In this document: in pieces, positions 28,721-37,267 of the stretch
Layout: every line of letters starts with the position of its first letter
Numbering within the stretch: the first letter of the stretch is position 1
Origin: JAUIIK01 sp963709995
GTDB lineage: Bacteria > Chloroflexota > Chloroflexia > Thermomicrobiales > CFX8
Assembly: GCA_963709995.1 (NCBI GenBank)
Contig: CAVPYN010000001.1
Location: forward strand, 62,001 to 126,000
Length of the DNA stretch: 64,000 nucleotides
Direction of reading: 5' to 3'
Translations under genes and position numbers: made by a program
Notes under the pieces: model-generated
The model's input: only the letters and a program-made list of their open reading frames with translations
Told to the model about the DNA's origin: nothing
Databases searched by the model: none

Positions 28721-28806
28721 GCGGCGCGTCTCGGACGTAGAGACGCCGCTCATACACGGTACACATAGGCGTTGAAAGGGAGACGCGCCAGCGGCACGTC
28801 TCTACG
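28721..28806. repeat. MITE-like inverted-repeat element, copy 1
   Basis: The 127-bp gap before the enoyl-CoA hydratase contains GGCGGCGCGTCTC (28721-28733), GTAGAGACGCCGC (28738-28750) and the inverted arm GAGACGCGCCAGCGGCACGT running to 28806 (ending CTCTAC). The arm nearly equals one found at 34816-34842. No ORF is encoded. Confidence 0.7.
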
Positions 28807-28822
28807 GGAAGTAGTCGCACAC

Positions 28823-29584
28823 ATGCAGTCGAAGACTTACGAGGCGCTACGGTTCGAGATCGAGGATGCAGTCGCGACGCTCACGTTCAACCGCCCGGAG
28901 AAGTTGAACGCTATCAATCGCCTGATGGCAGCGGAGATATGCGATGCGCTCGCTGGACTGTCAGATGCGCGTGTACTGATCGTCACTGGTAACGAACGTG
29001 CCTTCTCCGCCGGGGCCGACCTTAGCGAACGTTCGTCACATACCGGCCCATCTCCCACTCTGGCAGCCTATGACGCGCTGGCAGCCGTCTCGATCCCGAT
29101 CATCGCCGCGATCGAGGGTTACGCGCTCGGCGGTGGTCTTGAGATGGCCATGTGTTGCGATATGCGCATAGCGTCGGAGACGGCACAGCTCGGGCAACCG
29201 GAAGTGCTGCGCGGGATTTTGCCCGGCGGCGGTGGAACACAGCGCTTGCCGCGACTGATCGGTCCGGGCCGGGCGAAGGATCTTATGTTCACGGGTCGCC
29301 ACATCAGTGGCGCGACAGCCGAACAATGGGGACTGGTCAATCGGGCGACCCGCGGGGAAAGGCACTCAACGCGGCGCAAAGAGTTGGCCGAAAACTGGCG
29401 ATTCAGAGTGGTCCGCTGGCTCTACGCGAGATCAAGATGCTCGTGGACCACGGGTTCGAGCTGCCGCTCGATGAGGCGCTCAACTCGAACGCGAGCGAGC
29501 CGCCTATTTAATACGACTGAAGACGCCGCCGAGGGCATTCGCGCATTTCTGGAACGGCGACCTCCAGCGTTCGAGGGAAAATAG
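28823..29584 (+). CDS. Enoyl-CoA hydratase/isomerase (two compensating frame breaks)
   Basis: The crotonase-fold enzyme begins MQSKTYEALRFEIEDAVATL. It has FNRPEKLNAINRLM, the oxyanion-hole stretches AFSAGADLSE and IEGYALGGGLEMAM, and LGQPEVLRGILPGGGGTQRL. Between about 29360 and 29510 the right frame is another one (ALREIKMLVDHGFELPLDEA), and the original frame resumes with FNTTEDAAEGIRAFLERRPP to the stop. The two indels cancel. It hydrates 2-enoyl-CoA in beta-oxidation-like pathways and probably works with the CoA ligase just upstream. Confidence 0.88.
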   Translation: MQSKTYEALRFEIEDAVATLTFNRPEKLNAINRLMAAEICDALAGLSDARVLIVTGNERAFSAGADLSERSSHTGPSPTLAAYDALAAVSIPIIAAIEGYALGGGLEMAMCCDMRIASETAQLGQPEVLRGILPGGGGTQRLPRLIGPGRAKDLMFTGRHISGATAEQWGLVNRATRGERHSTRRKELAENWRFRVVRWLYARSRCSWTTGSSCRSMRRSTRTRASRLFNTTEDAAEGIRAFLERRPPAFEGK

Positions 29585-29854
29585 TCACCCTTCCCCAACG
29601 TTCTGGAAGTGGCGCCAGCGTCTACCCGCCAGGTTCTCGGGTTGGCATCGATGCTCCGGCGCTGCGAATCCTGCCCGCCAAAGCTGACACCAGCGCCAGA
29701 ATGACAAAGTATGAGTCAAACGACGGATGACATGTTACCAGCGGGCGCCGGGTAGTTACTCCACCTCGTTCGCGATGCGGTGTAAGAAAACCTCGCCGTC
29801 GCCGGTCCTACCCATACAGAAACCATCGCAGTAACCACGGAAGGGCTCAAGCAG

Positions 29855-32800
29855 ATGGATACGCATCGACTTCGACTCGCAACGATGGGCTTGCCGTCCA
29901 TTCACGTACTGGTGAGGTTGGTGGCTCTTGCGGCGCTGGGCATACAGCTCATCAGCATGCTTGCAACCGCCCAGCTTGCCGGGGCGGTTGCGCCGGGACC
30001 GCCTCACTTCGAGCGCACCTGGGAGCGGGTGGACAGACCGGTCTCGGAACTGCTGGTCTCCCGGAGCTGGCTCTGGGGTCCCCAGGCAAACACCGAGGTC
30101 GTCACCGAAGAGTACGAGGAATCTCCTGGCGGAATGCGTGACGTCCAGTACTTCGACAAATCCCGTATGGAAGTCAACAATCCGGCTGGAGACCCGAACA
30201 GTCCCTGGTTCGTCACGAACGGCCTGCTGGTCGTCGAGTTGATGACTGGCCAGATGCAGACGGGGAACAACAGTTTCGAGGATCGCGCGCCAGCGGAGAT
30301 CAACGTCGCCGGTGACGCAGCCGACCCCAACGGGCCAACCTATCAGACCTTTGCCTCCCTCCGGGGTTTGCCCCCGCTTGCCGACGACGCGGTGATTACC
30401 CAACGGGTAGATCGAGACGGAAACGTCACTGAGGATGCCGCGCTCGCCAGCTACGGCGCAACGGCGGCTTACCACGTGCAGGTTCCAGGGATCGACCATC
30501 AAGTGGCCTCGCCATTCTGGGAGTTTATGAACTCCACCGGGCTGATCTACGACGAGAGTCAGGATGCGTTCGTCGAGGGCGACCTCTTCCTCTCTCCCTT
30601 CTACGCCACCGGATTGCCGTTGACTGAAGCGTATTGGGCGATGGTCGAGGTTGGCGGAACTCCGAAAGAGGTGCTGTCGCAGTGCTTCGAGCGTCGCTGT
30701 CTGACGTTCACGCCGGACAACCCGGAGGGCTGGCAGGTTGAGGCAGGTAACGTCGGCCTGCACTACTACGACTGGCGCTACCAGGCGCCTCCGCCGCCAC
30801 CTCCGGCCGATGGGTTGCCGTTGATCAATGAGGTCGAGTTCTGGCCCGAGGACGGTGAACTGCAATGGGTCGAACTCCATAACCCCGGCAACGAACCGGC
30901 CGGCCTGAGCGGGCTACGGATCACGAATGGAGCTGGCGATCATGTCAGCAACCTGCCAGCGGTGGAACTTCCCCCGGGCGCCTATCTTGTCGTCTATCTC
31001 GGCGGCGATGGCCAGGATGACCTCGATTTCAGTGATAATCAGGGCGCCTACTACGATGTGGATGCGCCGCAGGACTTCTTCAACATCGACTTCGACGAGG
31101 TTGCCCTGCGTACTGCCGGTGAAGGTGTCGACACGTTCGTTGACTTCTTCGTCTGGAGCTACGAGGATGCCTATACCCCGCAGGGCGCCTTCGATGATGC
31201 CGTCGACGCCGGGATCTGGAGCGATGGCGACTTCTTCGACGCAACCCGGCGAAACGATGTCGACTTCGTTCATCCGGTTGGCCAGGGCGAGACGGTTGGG
31301 CGCGACGCTGATTCGACGGACACCAATACATCGTTCGATTGGGCCGAGCTTGGCGGACCGGACGCGCTCGGCGCGACGCCGGGTGCCCGCAACGCTCACC
31401 AGATAGAACCGTCGCCGCCGCCGACACCAACGCCTCCGACTCGCGAAGATGAAGACGCGGTATGGACGGTGATGGTCTTTGGCGAGGGCCGGCGAGATGG
31501 AGACGGTAGCTGGAAGACGTATCGTGCCGTTATGCACGAGATCAACAAGATGGAACGTTCCGGCTCCAACCAGGATGTCAATATCGTTGCCCAGGTTGCC
31601 TGGAACACCGGTGGCGGCGGGACGACCGCCCAGCGATGGCATCTCACCCAGGATTCCAATATGAGCCGGCTGAATTCCGGCGAGCTATGCGCTTGGAGTA
31701 GGGGAGGCTTCCAACCCCGGCGATCCGCAGGCGCTCTCCGACTTCATTACCTGGGCTGAGAAGAACTTCCCCGCGGATAAGTACGCCATCGTCCTGATCG
31801 GTCACGGCCAGGGCTGGAAGGGCACGATGCTCAATGGCGAGAGTAACGACTTCCTGAAGATGTCCGAGCTCAGCACCGGCCTCTCCGCGCTAAGTAAAAA
31901 GTTCGAGGTCGTCGAGTTCGAATCCTGCCTGATGGGACAGGCCGAAGTTGGCTACCAGATCGCGCCAACGGCGCAGATGATGGTCGCCAGCGAAGAAATC
32001 ATGTGGGGCGTCCTACCCTGGCGAGAGTTCTTCGATGAACTGAAAGCCAATCCGGGCTGGAATGCCGGGGAATATGCCGATCGGAAGGCACAGTTGAACG
32101 CCGACGGGCACCGGGCGGCCCGCTCCCGAGCGGCTCGCAACTTCTTCACGATGGCCTCGATCGATCTGGCAGGCCTGACAGGAACGTTGAAGCCTGAGAT
32201 CGACAGCTTTGCGGGTGAATTGATCAGTGATGTTGAAGAGGTCAAGCAGCATGATTACTACCCGGATAACAGCCAGGTCGTGATCAAACACGCCGCGCTG
32301 GAGCAGGCGGAGTACTTCTCCGACACGAACTTCAAGGATCTCTACCACTTTGCCGATTTGGTCTCGAAGCAGCCCCTCAAGGCCGCGGCGCCTGCCGGCC
32401 CGCTCAGGGTTGCCCTGGTCGAGGGTGGCCCGGTCGTCCGCTGGGAGGATCACGGGAGCCTGAATCCCAATGCCCATGGTCTCTCGATCAACTTCCCGCA
32501 TGATCTCCTGCTGCCTGATGGCCGTGTCGACGCGCCCTACCCAGAGTCGCCAACGGGGCGACTCTCGATCGACTCCTTCGATGATCCCAAGTACGATCCC
32601 GCGATCAACCCGGACGCTCATCTCTACAAGCTGGACGCGAACATCCTCTTGCCCCGGCTGGCCGGAGAGCCGCACGCGATGGCAGACGATCCGGGCTTCG
32701 AATTCCCCAACGACACTATGTGGGATGAATTCCTGCATCGCTACTACAAGCCGGTGGCGGACGCTTGCATCGTCTTCGGAAACGCCTGTGTCAAGGAGAT

Positions 32801-33710
32801 CACCGTTGAGGTCGGCACGCAGGTGCAGCTGAGCGGGCGTGGCTCATCCGACAGCGATGGACCTGAAGACGCGACGCTTGGCGACTGGCTGAACGGCCCG
32901 GGCGGCAACGACGTCCCGGCGCACACGACGACGGCCATTGAGCATTACTACTGGGATTTCGACACGGCAATCGACCACCCTGCGCCGAAGCCGAACTATG
33001 TCGAGGGCCAGCTCTACTCCGAATGTGACGACGAGGATTGTGACCGTGACGACGCTGACGAGCCCGACGACGATCGGGACGCCGTTGGCAAACTGGTGGC
33101 TTACCCCTGTGTCGTGCCGGGCACAAAGGTTATCCGGCTGATAGTCTGGGACGAGCATCACGATCACGAGCGGATGCGCAATGAAGATGTGGACCATAAC
33201 CAGGGCCGGCACTGGCTGCACTTCAACGTCCACGCCGATACGGTCAAAGTGACCTGCGTCGAGCCAAGCACCCCCGATGACCCGACGAAGAAGTCAAACA
33301 AAGATCAGGTGGTCCCGGGCGAAAGCGCCCAGTACGAGATTGTCGTCCCGGCGAGCGCCGAGCTTGGCGCCGCATCCGATGCGACGATCTTTGACCCGCT
33401 TCCGGAACTGGTCGAGTTCGGCATGATCATCCAGTGCAACGCTGGTGAGTGCGGCTACGACGAGCTGCTCCACGCAGTCTATATGGAAGGCGCGACGATC
33501 AGCCCCGGCGAGACGCTCGTGTTGCGCTTCACCGTCGATGTGGTGGAGGATATTCCGCCGCCGGAAGACGACGTTCCACCGGAGATCCGTAACTGCGCCA
33601 CCGTCTATGACGGGGTGATGGAGCACGAGGTTTGCAACTCGATGACGGTCATCGTCGATAGCGAGCCGCCGCCTTCGACCGGAACGGAGGCAACGCTTCA
33701 GGACGGTTAG
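29855..33710 (+). CDS. Large secreted clostripain-family (C11) peptidase (one frame break)
   Basis: About 1285 residues. The order is: export signal (LVALAALGIQLISMLA); a domain with RSWLWGPQ, QYFDKSRMEV and TNGLLVVELMTGQMQ; a lamin-tail-like domain (LINEVEFWPEDGELQWVELH); a Pro-rich hinge; then the C11 peptidase. The probable catalytic His is in VLIGHGQGWKG and the Cys in EFESCLMGQAEVGY. After the protease come an Asp-rich region (CDDEDCDRDDADEPDDDRDA) and a DUF11-like stalk domain (SAELGAASDATIFDPLPELV). The frame changes once, near 31690-31740. C11 peptidases cut after Arg or Lys and often self-activate. The architecture suggests a cell-surface or secreted protease. The ATG follows GGAAGGG. 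Confidence 0.85.
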
Positions 33711-33731
33711 TCCGCGACATCGCGAGTGAAA

Positions 33732-33765
33732 ACGAATCCCCGGTCGTTGTCAACCGGGGATTCGT
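33732..33765 (+). terminator. Hairpin after the C11 peptidase gene
   Basis: A perfect 13-bp inverted repeat (ACGAATCCCCGGT at 33732-33744 with 33753-33765) closes an 8-nt loop, 21 bases after the stop codon. It is preceded by A residues but has no T-run, so it may be a bidirectional or mRNA-stabilising hairpin. Confidence 0.6.
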
Positions 33766-33967
33766 CGTGCTGAGGCGGATCGATCTGTTCCCATGATGCA
33801 CGCTCGAATCGTTGTTGAAGCGATCGCGAACTGGAGACGCTAGAGTTCGATGTCGCCGGAGACATCCCTCAGGGCTTCGGAGCAGGAAGCGGATGGCAGG
33901 AGCTTGCCAGACTTGCGATACTACCGGGGGCAAAAGGTTGCGGAGAAAAGAGCGGAGAGCCGGAAGC

Positions 33968-34486
33968 GTGGCTGAGGAACGAGCGCCAACGAACGCCCAG
34001 GAACAAGCACAGGCGGAGGCAGAGTCGCGGGCGGATCAGCATCCCGATCCGGTCGAGACGGCAACGGCCAGGACGACCGAAGAGTGCATTGGCCAACTCC
34101 AGCAGTTGCGTTCGATCGTCATGCCGATGCTCGAAGCGTTCAGGGATCAATACACTGGTCGCGTTCGTCGCGGCTATCCAACCCTCGTCGACAACGTCGA
34201 ACGCGGTGGCGTCTTCGGGATCAATCTTGATCCTGGATTCGGCGCCTATTTCATGACCGATGGCAAGAGCGTCTACGCCGAGCTTCACCGGGTTGCACAA
34301 CGCACCGATACCCTTTCAGCCGCCAACTACGAGAAGTTCTCGGGCCGCCCCCTGCAGGAGCGTATCGATCTCGACCTCGACGGCGATCCGGGCGCGGAGT
34401 GGGTCCGCCAATCCCGTAACATTATCTCCCGTCTCCTCAACGCCTGGACGATGCAGCAGACTTTTCTCTTTCGCGTGGATTCGTAG
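33968..34486 (+). CDS. Hypothetical protein
   Basis: About 172 residues. An N-terminal Ala/Glu/Gln-rich stretch (AQEQAQAEAESRADQHPDPV) is followed by a compact region with ECIGQLQQLRSIVMPMLEAF, RRGYPTLVDNVERGGVFGIN, GAYFMTDGKSVYAELHRVAQ and WVRQSRNIISRLLNAWTMQQ. I do not recognise a family or motif. It has no signal peptide or membrane helix, so it is probably cytoplasmic. The GTG at 33968 follows GGAAGC; an upstream frame extension is Arg-rich and unconvincing. Confidence 0.6.
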   Translation: MAEERAPTNAQEQAQAEAESRADQHPDPVETATARTTEECIGQLQQLRSIVMPMLEAFRDQYTGRVRRGYPTLVDNVERGGVFGINLDPGFGAYFMTDGKSVYAELHRVAQRTDTLSAANYEKFSGRPLQERIDLDLDGDPGAEWVRQSRNIISRLLNAWTMQQTFLFRVDS

Positions 34487-34494
34487 TGATGCGA

Positions 34495-34515
34495 GGGAAT
34501 AGGGAACAGGGAATA
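34495..34515 (+). repeat. Tandem heptads GGGAATA/GGGAACA
   Basis: Three direct heptads (GGGAATA, GGGAACA, GGGAATA) stand just after the hypothetical gene. The complementary heptads occur inverted at 34909-34929, at the far side of this 440-bp gene-free region. Confidence 0.8.
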
Positions 34516-34742
34516 GTTCAAGACAAGAGACGAGAGCGCATGGAGTTCAGCATCTTACCGATTACGGTGATCAGGTCAAGGATCGAACGCATTTCCCGTT
34601 CTGAAACATAATTCAGTCGATTCGCGAGCATCCCCTACGTCTCCGCCTTCATCAACGAACCTTTGGCAATCGATACGAATCGAGCATATTCGGTTCGGAT
34701 CGATCCAGCCTGGATTATTCAGGGAGAAGATGATCTGATCTC

Positions 34743-34842
34743 GTAGAGACGCCGCCGCCGGCGCGTCTCGCGACCACCATCAACACTGGTCTGGGGAGAC
34801 AACAGAATCCAAACCGAGACGCGCCAGCGGCGGCGTCTCTAC
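34743..34842. repeat. MITE-like inverted-repeat element, copy 2
   Basis: Two 27-bp terminal arms, 34743-34769 and 34816-34842, are inverted copies with one mismatch and begin GTAGAGACGCCGCCGC. They flank 46 bp of unique DNA. Each arm is itself partly palindromic (GAGACGCGCC and GGCGTCTC). A related copy lies at 28721-28806. The rest of the gap from 34487 to 34928 has no gene I can see. Confidence 0.8.
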
Positions 34843-34908
34843 GGGATCCATCGACTTTTGCCAGACAACCAGATCCCGATGCGAGCTCACTTCCCGACTC
34901 AACCCTAC

Positions 34909-34929
34909 TATTCCCTATTCCCTGTTCCC
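34909..34929 (-). repeat. Tandem heptads (inverted copy)
   Basis: TATTCCC, TATTCCC and TGTTCCC are the complement of the heptads at 34495-34515. The last base is also the first base of the ndk stop codon (34929-34931). Confidence 0.8.
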
Positions 34930-35432
34930 TACACTTCCAGAATCCAACCATCCAGATCGCGGTCGTACGAAACCAGTTCGCTATCGCTGAAGAAGAGCGC
35001 GACTTCGCGGCGGCCACTGGCCGGGGAATCCGAGGCATGGACCAGGTTGCGGCCAATCGTCAGGCCGAAGTCACCGCGGATCGTGCCAGGCGTCGCGACA
35101 GCGGGGTTGGTCGCGCCGACGGTGCTGCGGATGATCGCGCAGGCGCCGGATTTCTCGTCTGGTTTGCCGTTCTCCCGGTCCATGTTTTGTGCCGGACCTT
35201 CGATGGCCGCGACGACGACCGGGGTGCTAGTGATGTAGCTGACAAGCCCTTCATAGAACGGCTTGCCTGCATGCTCGGCGTAGTGCTGTTCGGCCAGTTC
35301 ACGGCTGACCTGGATCAACTTCATGCCCACAAATCTCAACCCGCGCCGTTCCAGCCGTCCCAGCACCTCGCTCATCAATCCCCGCTGCATCGCATCGGGC
35401 TTTACAATCACCAGGCTACGTTCCATATCCAT
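34929..35432 (-). CDS. ndk: Nucleoside diphosphate kinase with an insertion
   Basis: Ndk balances nucleoside triphosphate pools by phosphotransfer through a His. The N-terminus RSLVIVKPDAMQRGLMSEVL, the stretch GATNPAVATPGTIRGDFG and the active-site His in IGRNLVHASDSP are present. Length is 167 residues against the usual 135-150. Between PVVVAAIEGP and AIIRSTVGATNP there is an extra segment, AQNMDRENGKPDEKSG, where other Ndks have only two or three residues. The insertion keeps frame and all catalytic residues. It would extend a surface loop next to the nucleotide site. Confidence 0.93.
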   Translation of the reverse strand: MDMERSLVIVKPDAMQRGLMSEVLGRLERRGLRFVGMKLIQVSRELAEQHYAEHAGKPFYEGLVSYITSTPVVVAAIEGPAQNMDRENGKPDEKSGACAIIRSTVGATNPAVATPGTIRGDFGLTIGRNLVHASDSPASGRREVALFFSDSELVSYDRDLDGWILEV

Positions 35433-35496
35433 GCTCTCGTCTCCCTTTCCGGTATCTTGTCTTCACTGCAACCAGCAGCATAGGGTACAGGACGTA

Positions 35497-35524
35497 GGGA
35501 TGAGGGAACAGGGATCAGGGATGA
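35497..35524 (+). repeat. Tandem heptads before the HAD gene
   Basis: Four direct heptads (GGGATGA, GGGAACA, GGGATCA, GGGATGA) lie 33 bases before the ATG of the dehalogenase-like gene. They belong to the same GGGANNA family as those at 34495 and 34909. A shorter pair (GGGATTA, GGGATTG) occurs at 39276-39289. Confidence 0.75.
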
Positions 35525-35556
35525 ACTTCTCCTCACACGTGAATCGAGGCGACACC

Positions 35557-36222
35557 ATGGCGGCGATCGGGTTTGATGTCTACGGAACGCTGGTTGACCC
35601 GCTGGCGATGAGCCAGGCGCTGGAATCGCTGGCCGGGGAACGAGCCGGCGAGATGGCGGCGATCTGGCGAACGAAACAGCTTGAGTATTCCTTCAGGCGA
35701 GCATTGATGGATAGTTATCAGAACTTTGACGTTTGCACGCGCGATGCGCTGCTCTACGCGGCCAGCGCCACCGGGGTGGAAATTTCGGAGCCCAGTACCG
35801 AGATGCTGATCGACGAATATCTGAACCTTGAGGTCTATCCAGATGTCGTTGCCGGCATCGATGCGTTGCAGGCTCAGGGACACATGCTGGTCGCGTTCTC
35901 GAACGGCGTCGAACGATCGCTTCGGGAGATGCTCGCACGCGCCGGTGTGCTGGATCATCTCGATGGGATCATCAGCGTCGACGATGTCCGGACCTTCAAG
36001 CCTGCGCCAGTCGTTTATCGTTACCTGGCCGAGCGTCTCGAAAGTCCGCGCGACGAGACCTGGCTGGTGTCGAGCAACTACTGGGACGTTGTCGGTGCCC
36101 GGCAGGCCGGACTCCATGCCGCCTGGCTGCGTCGGGATCCCAACGCCCTGCCCGACCCCTGGGGGATCGAGCCCGACGTAATCGTTGAGAGCATCGAGGA
36201 GCTGGCGGCCATCTTCGCGTGA
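35557..36222 (+). CDS. HAD-superfamily hydrolase, haloacid dehalogenase type II-like
   Basis: This protein of 221 residues begins MAAIGFDVYGTLVDP, carrying the nucleophile Asp. Next are VAFSNGVERSLREML (motif II Ser), RTFKPAPVVYRYL (motif III Lys) and VSSNYWDVVGARQAGL (motif IV Asp). The cap domain lies between residues 15 and 95 (WRTKQLEYSFRRALM). This set matches L-2-haloacid dehalogenases more than phosphatases, but the natural substrate cannot be told from sequence. The start has GAGG upstream. Confidence 0.88.
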   Translation: MAAIGFDVYGTLVDPLAMSQALESLAGERAGEMAAIWRTKQLEYSFRRALMDSYQNFDVCTRDALLYAASATGVEISEPSTEMLIDEYLNLEVYPDVVAGIDALQAQGHMLVAFSNGVERSLREMLARAGVLDHLDGIISVDDVRTFKPAPVVYRYLAERLESPRDETWLVSSNYWDVVGARQAGLHAAWLRRDPNALPDPWGIEPDVIVESIEELAAIFA

Positions 36223-36241
36223 TCGTTTCGCTCCCCGGCGG

Positions 36242-36697
36242 CTACTCGATTGCGCCAATCTGCCGGAGAAGTCCGAGACCGTCGAGCTCGATCCATTCCT
36301 CGACGATCCGCCCGTCCCGGATGCGATTGATCGAGATAGCGCTGAAGCGCACCGCGCGGCCAGTTGGCGGGTAACCCTGATAGACACCGAGATGCGTACC
36401 ACTGGCGGTCCAGCGGTAGGCGATGAGGTCGCTCTCGCTGATCGTCAGATCGAGCGTCAGCTTGAGGTCCGGGAACGCTTCGTGCCAAAGCCGGAAGAAG
36501 GCGCGGTACCCCTCGATGCCCCTTGGCTGACCCTCATACGCGTTGTTGTCGACGACGTCCGGATCGACCAGATCGTCCAGCGCGGCAATGTCGCCACGCT
36601 CGAAGGCGTCGCAATAGCGTTGGATCAGTGCCCTGTTACTATGACTCTCCACCGGTGTGTCCGTTCTTGTGAGTACGTGCCAGCCGGTATGATCCAT
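36242..36697 (-). CDS. SnoaL-like ester cyclase / NTF2-fold protein
   Basis: About 151 residues with ALIQRYCDAFERGDIAALDD, FFRLWHEAFPDLKLTLDLTI, and YPPTGRAVRFSAISINRIRD then GRIVEEWIELDGLGLLRQIG. This is the SnoaL-type NTF2-like fold found in polyketide cyclases and many uncharacterised proteins. The chosen start (36697) has a poor ribosome-binding site, and a GTG at 36652 just before the conserved part is possible. Function is unknown, and a role in small-molecule binding or isomerisation is only a family-level guess. Confidence 0.7.
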   Translation of the reverse strand: MDHTGWHVLTRTDTPVESHSNRALIQRYCDAFERGDIAALDDLVDPDVVDNNAYEGQPRGIEGYRAFFRLWHEAFPDLKLTLDLTISESDLIAYRWTASGTHLGVYQGYPPTGRAVRFSAISINRIRDGRIVEEWIELDGLGLLRQIGAIE

Positions 36698-36754
36698 AGA
36701 AGGTCGTCGAATGACGCCTGGTGGCATACAAACCAGCATACATGGGAGAAACTG

Positions 36755-37207
36755 ATGCGTGTCGAATGGATCATCATGGCGGACTCCGCCGAAGTCGTGA
36801 ATCGCAAGCTCTATCTGATGGGTGGCGGTTGGGACCGTTTGATCGTGCACCAGCCATTCCCGGCTCAGCAACTGATTTCAATCGCGGTTTCATTTGCCGT
36901 TGGCTGGGAGGAGACGAACATCCCGCATCCGATGGAGATTCAGATCAACGACGAAGAGGGCAAACAACTTGCGAGGATGGAAGGCAAGATCGAAGCCGGG
37001 CGGCCGACCGGGATCTCACCGGGGCAGGGGCAACGGGTTCAGCTTGCGTTCAAGCTCCCGCTGCGCTTTGAGAAAGAAGGAAACTTCACGGTGACAGCCA
37101 TGATCAACGACGAGATCGCGGCGGAAACCCACTTCGCGATTGCCAGGGGCCGGTCCCAACGCCGTGCCCCTCGACAGCAGCAACAGAAGCGAAAACTGGA
37201 CGCGTAG
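36755..37207 (+). CDS. DUF6941-like protein
   Basis: The protein has 150 residues: MRVEWIIMADSAEVVNRKLY, LMGGGWDRLIVHQPFPAQQL, VGWEETNIPHPMEIQIND, and GRPTGISPGQGQRVQLAFKL. It ends in a basic tail (RGRSQRRAPRQQQQKRKLDA). It resembles a family of small beta-sandwich proteins found in Actinobacteria and Chloroflexota (DUF6941) with no known role. The start follows GGGAGAA. It is divergent from the SnoaL-like gene. Confidence 0.65.
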   Translation: MRVEWIIMADSAEVVNRKLYLMGGGWDRLIVHQPFPAQQLISIAVSFAVGWEETNIPHPMEIQINDEEGKQLARMEGKIEAGRPTGISPGQGQRVQLAFKLPLRFEKEGNFTVTAMINDEIAAETHFAIARGRSQRRAPRQQQQKRKLDA

Positions 37208-37267
37208 AGCGAGACTCGGCAGCGGAAGAGCGCGTCCGCAAAAGAAGAAACCTCGCCCTCTCGGGAG

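Noticed and set aside
29756..32738. Large minus-strand frames opposite the C11 peptidase gene
   Set aside because: The plus-strand protein has catalytic motifs and domain order. The antisense products have neither, nor ribosome-binding sites.
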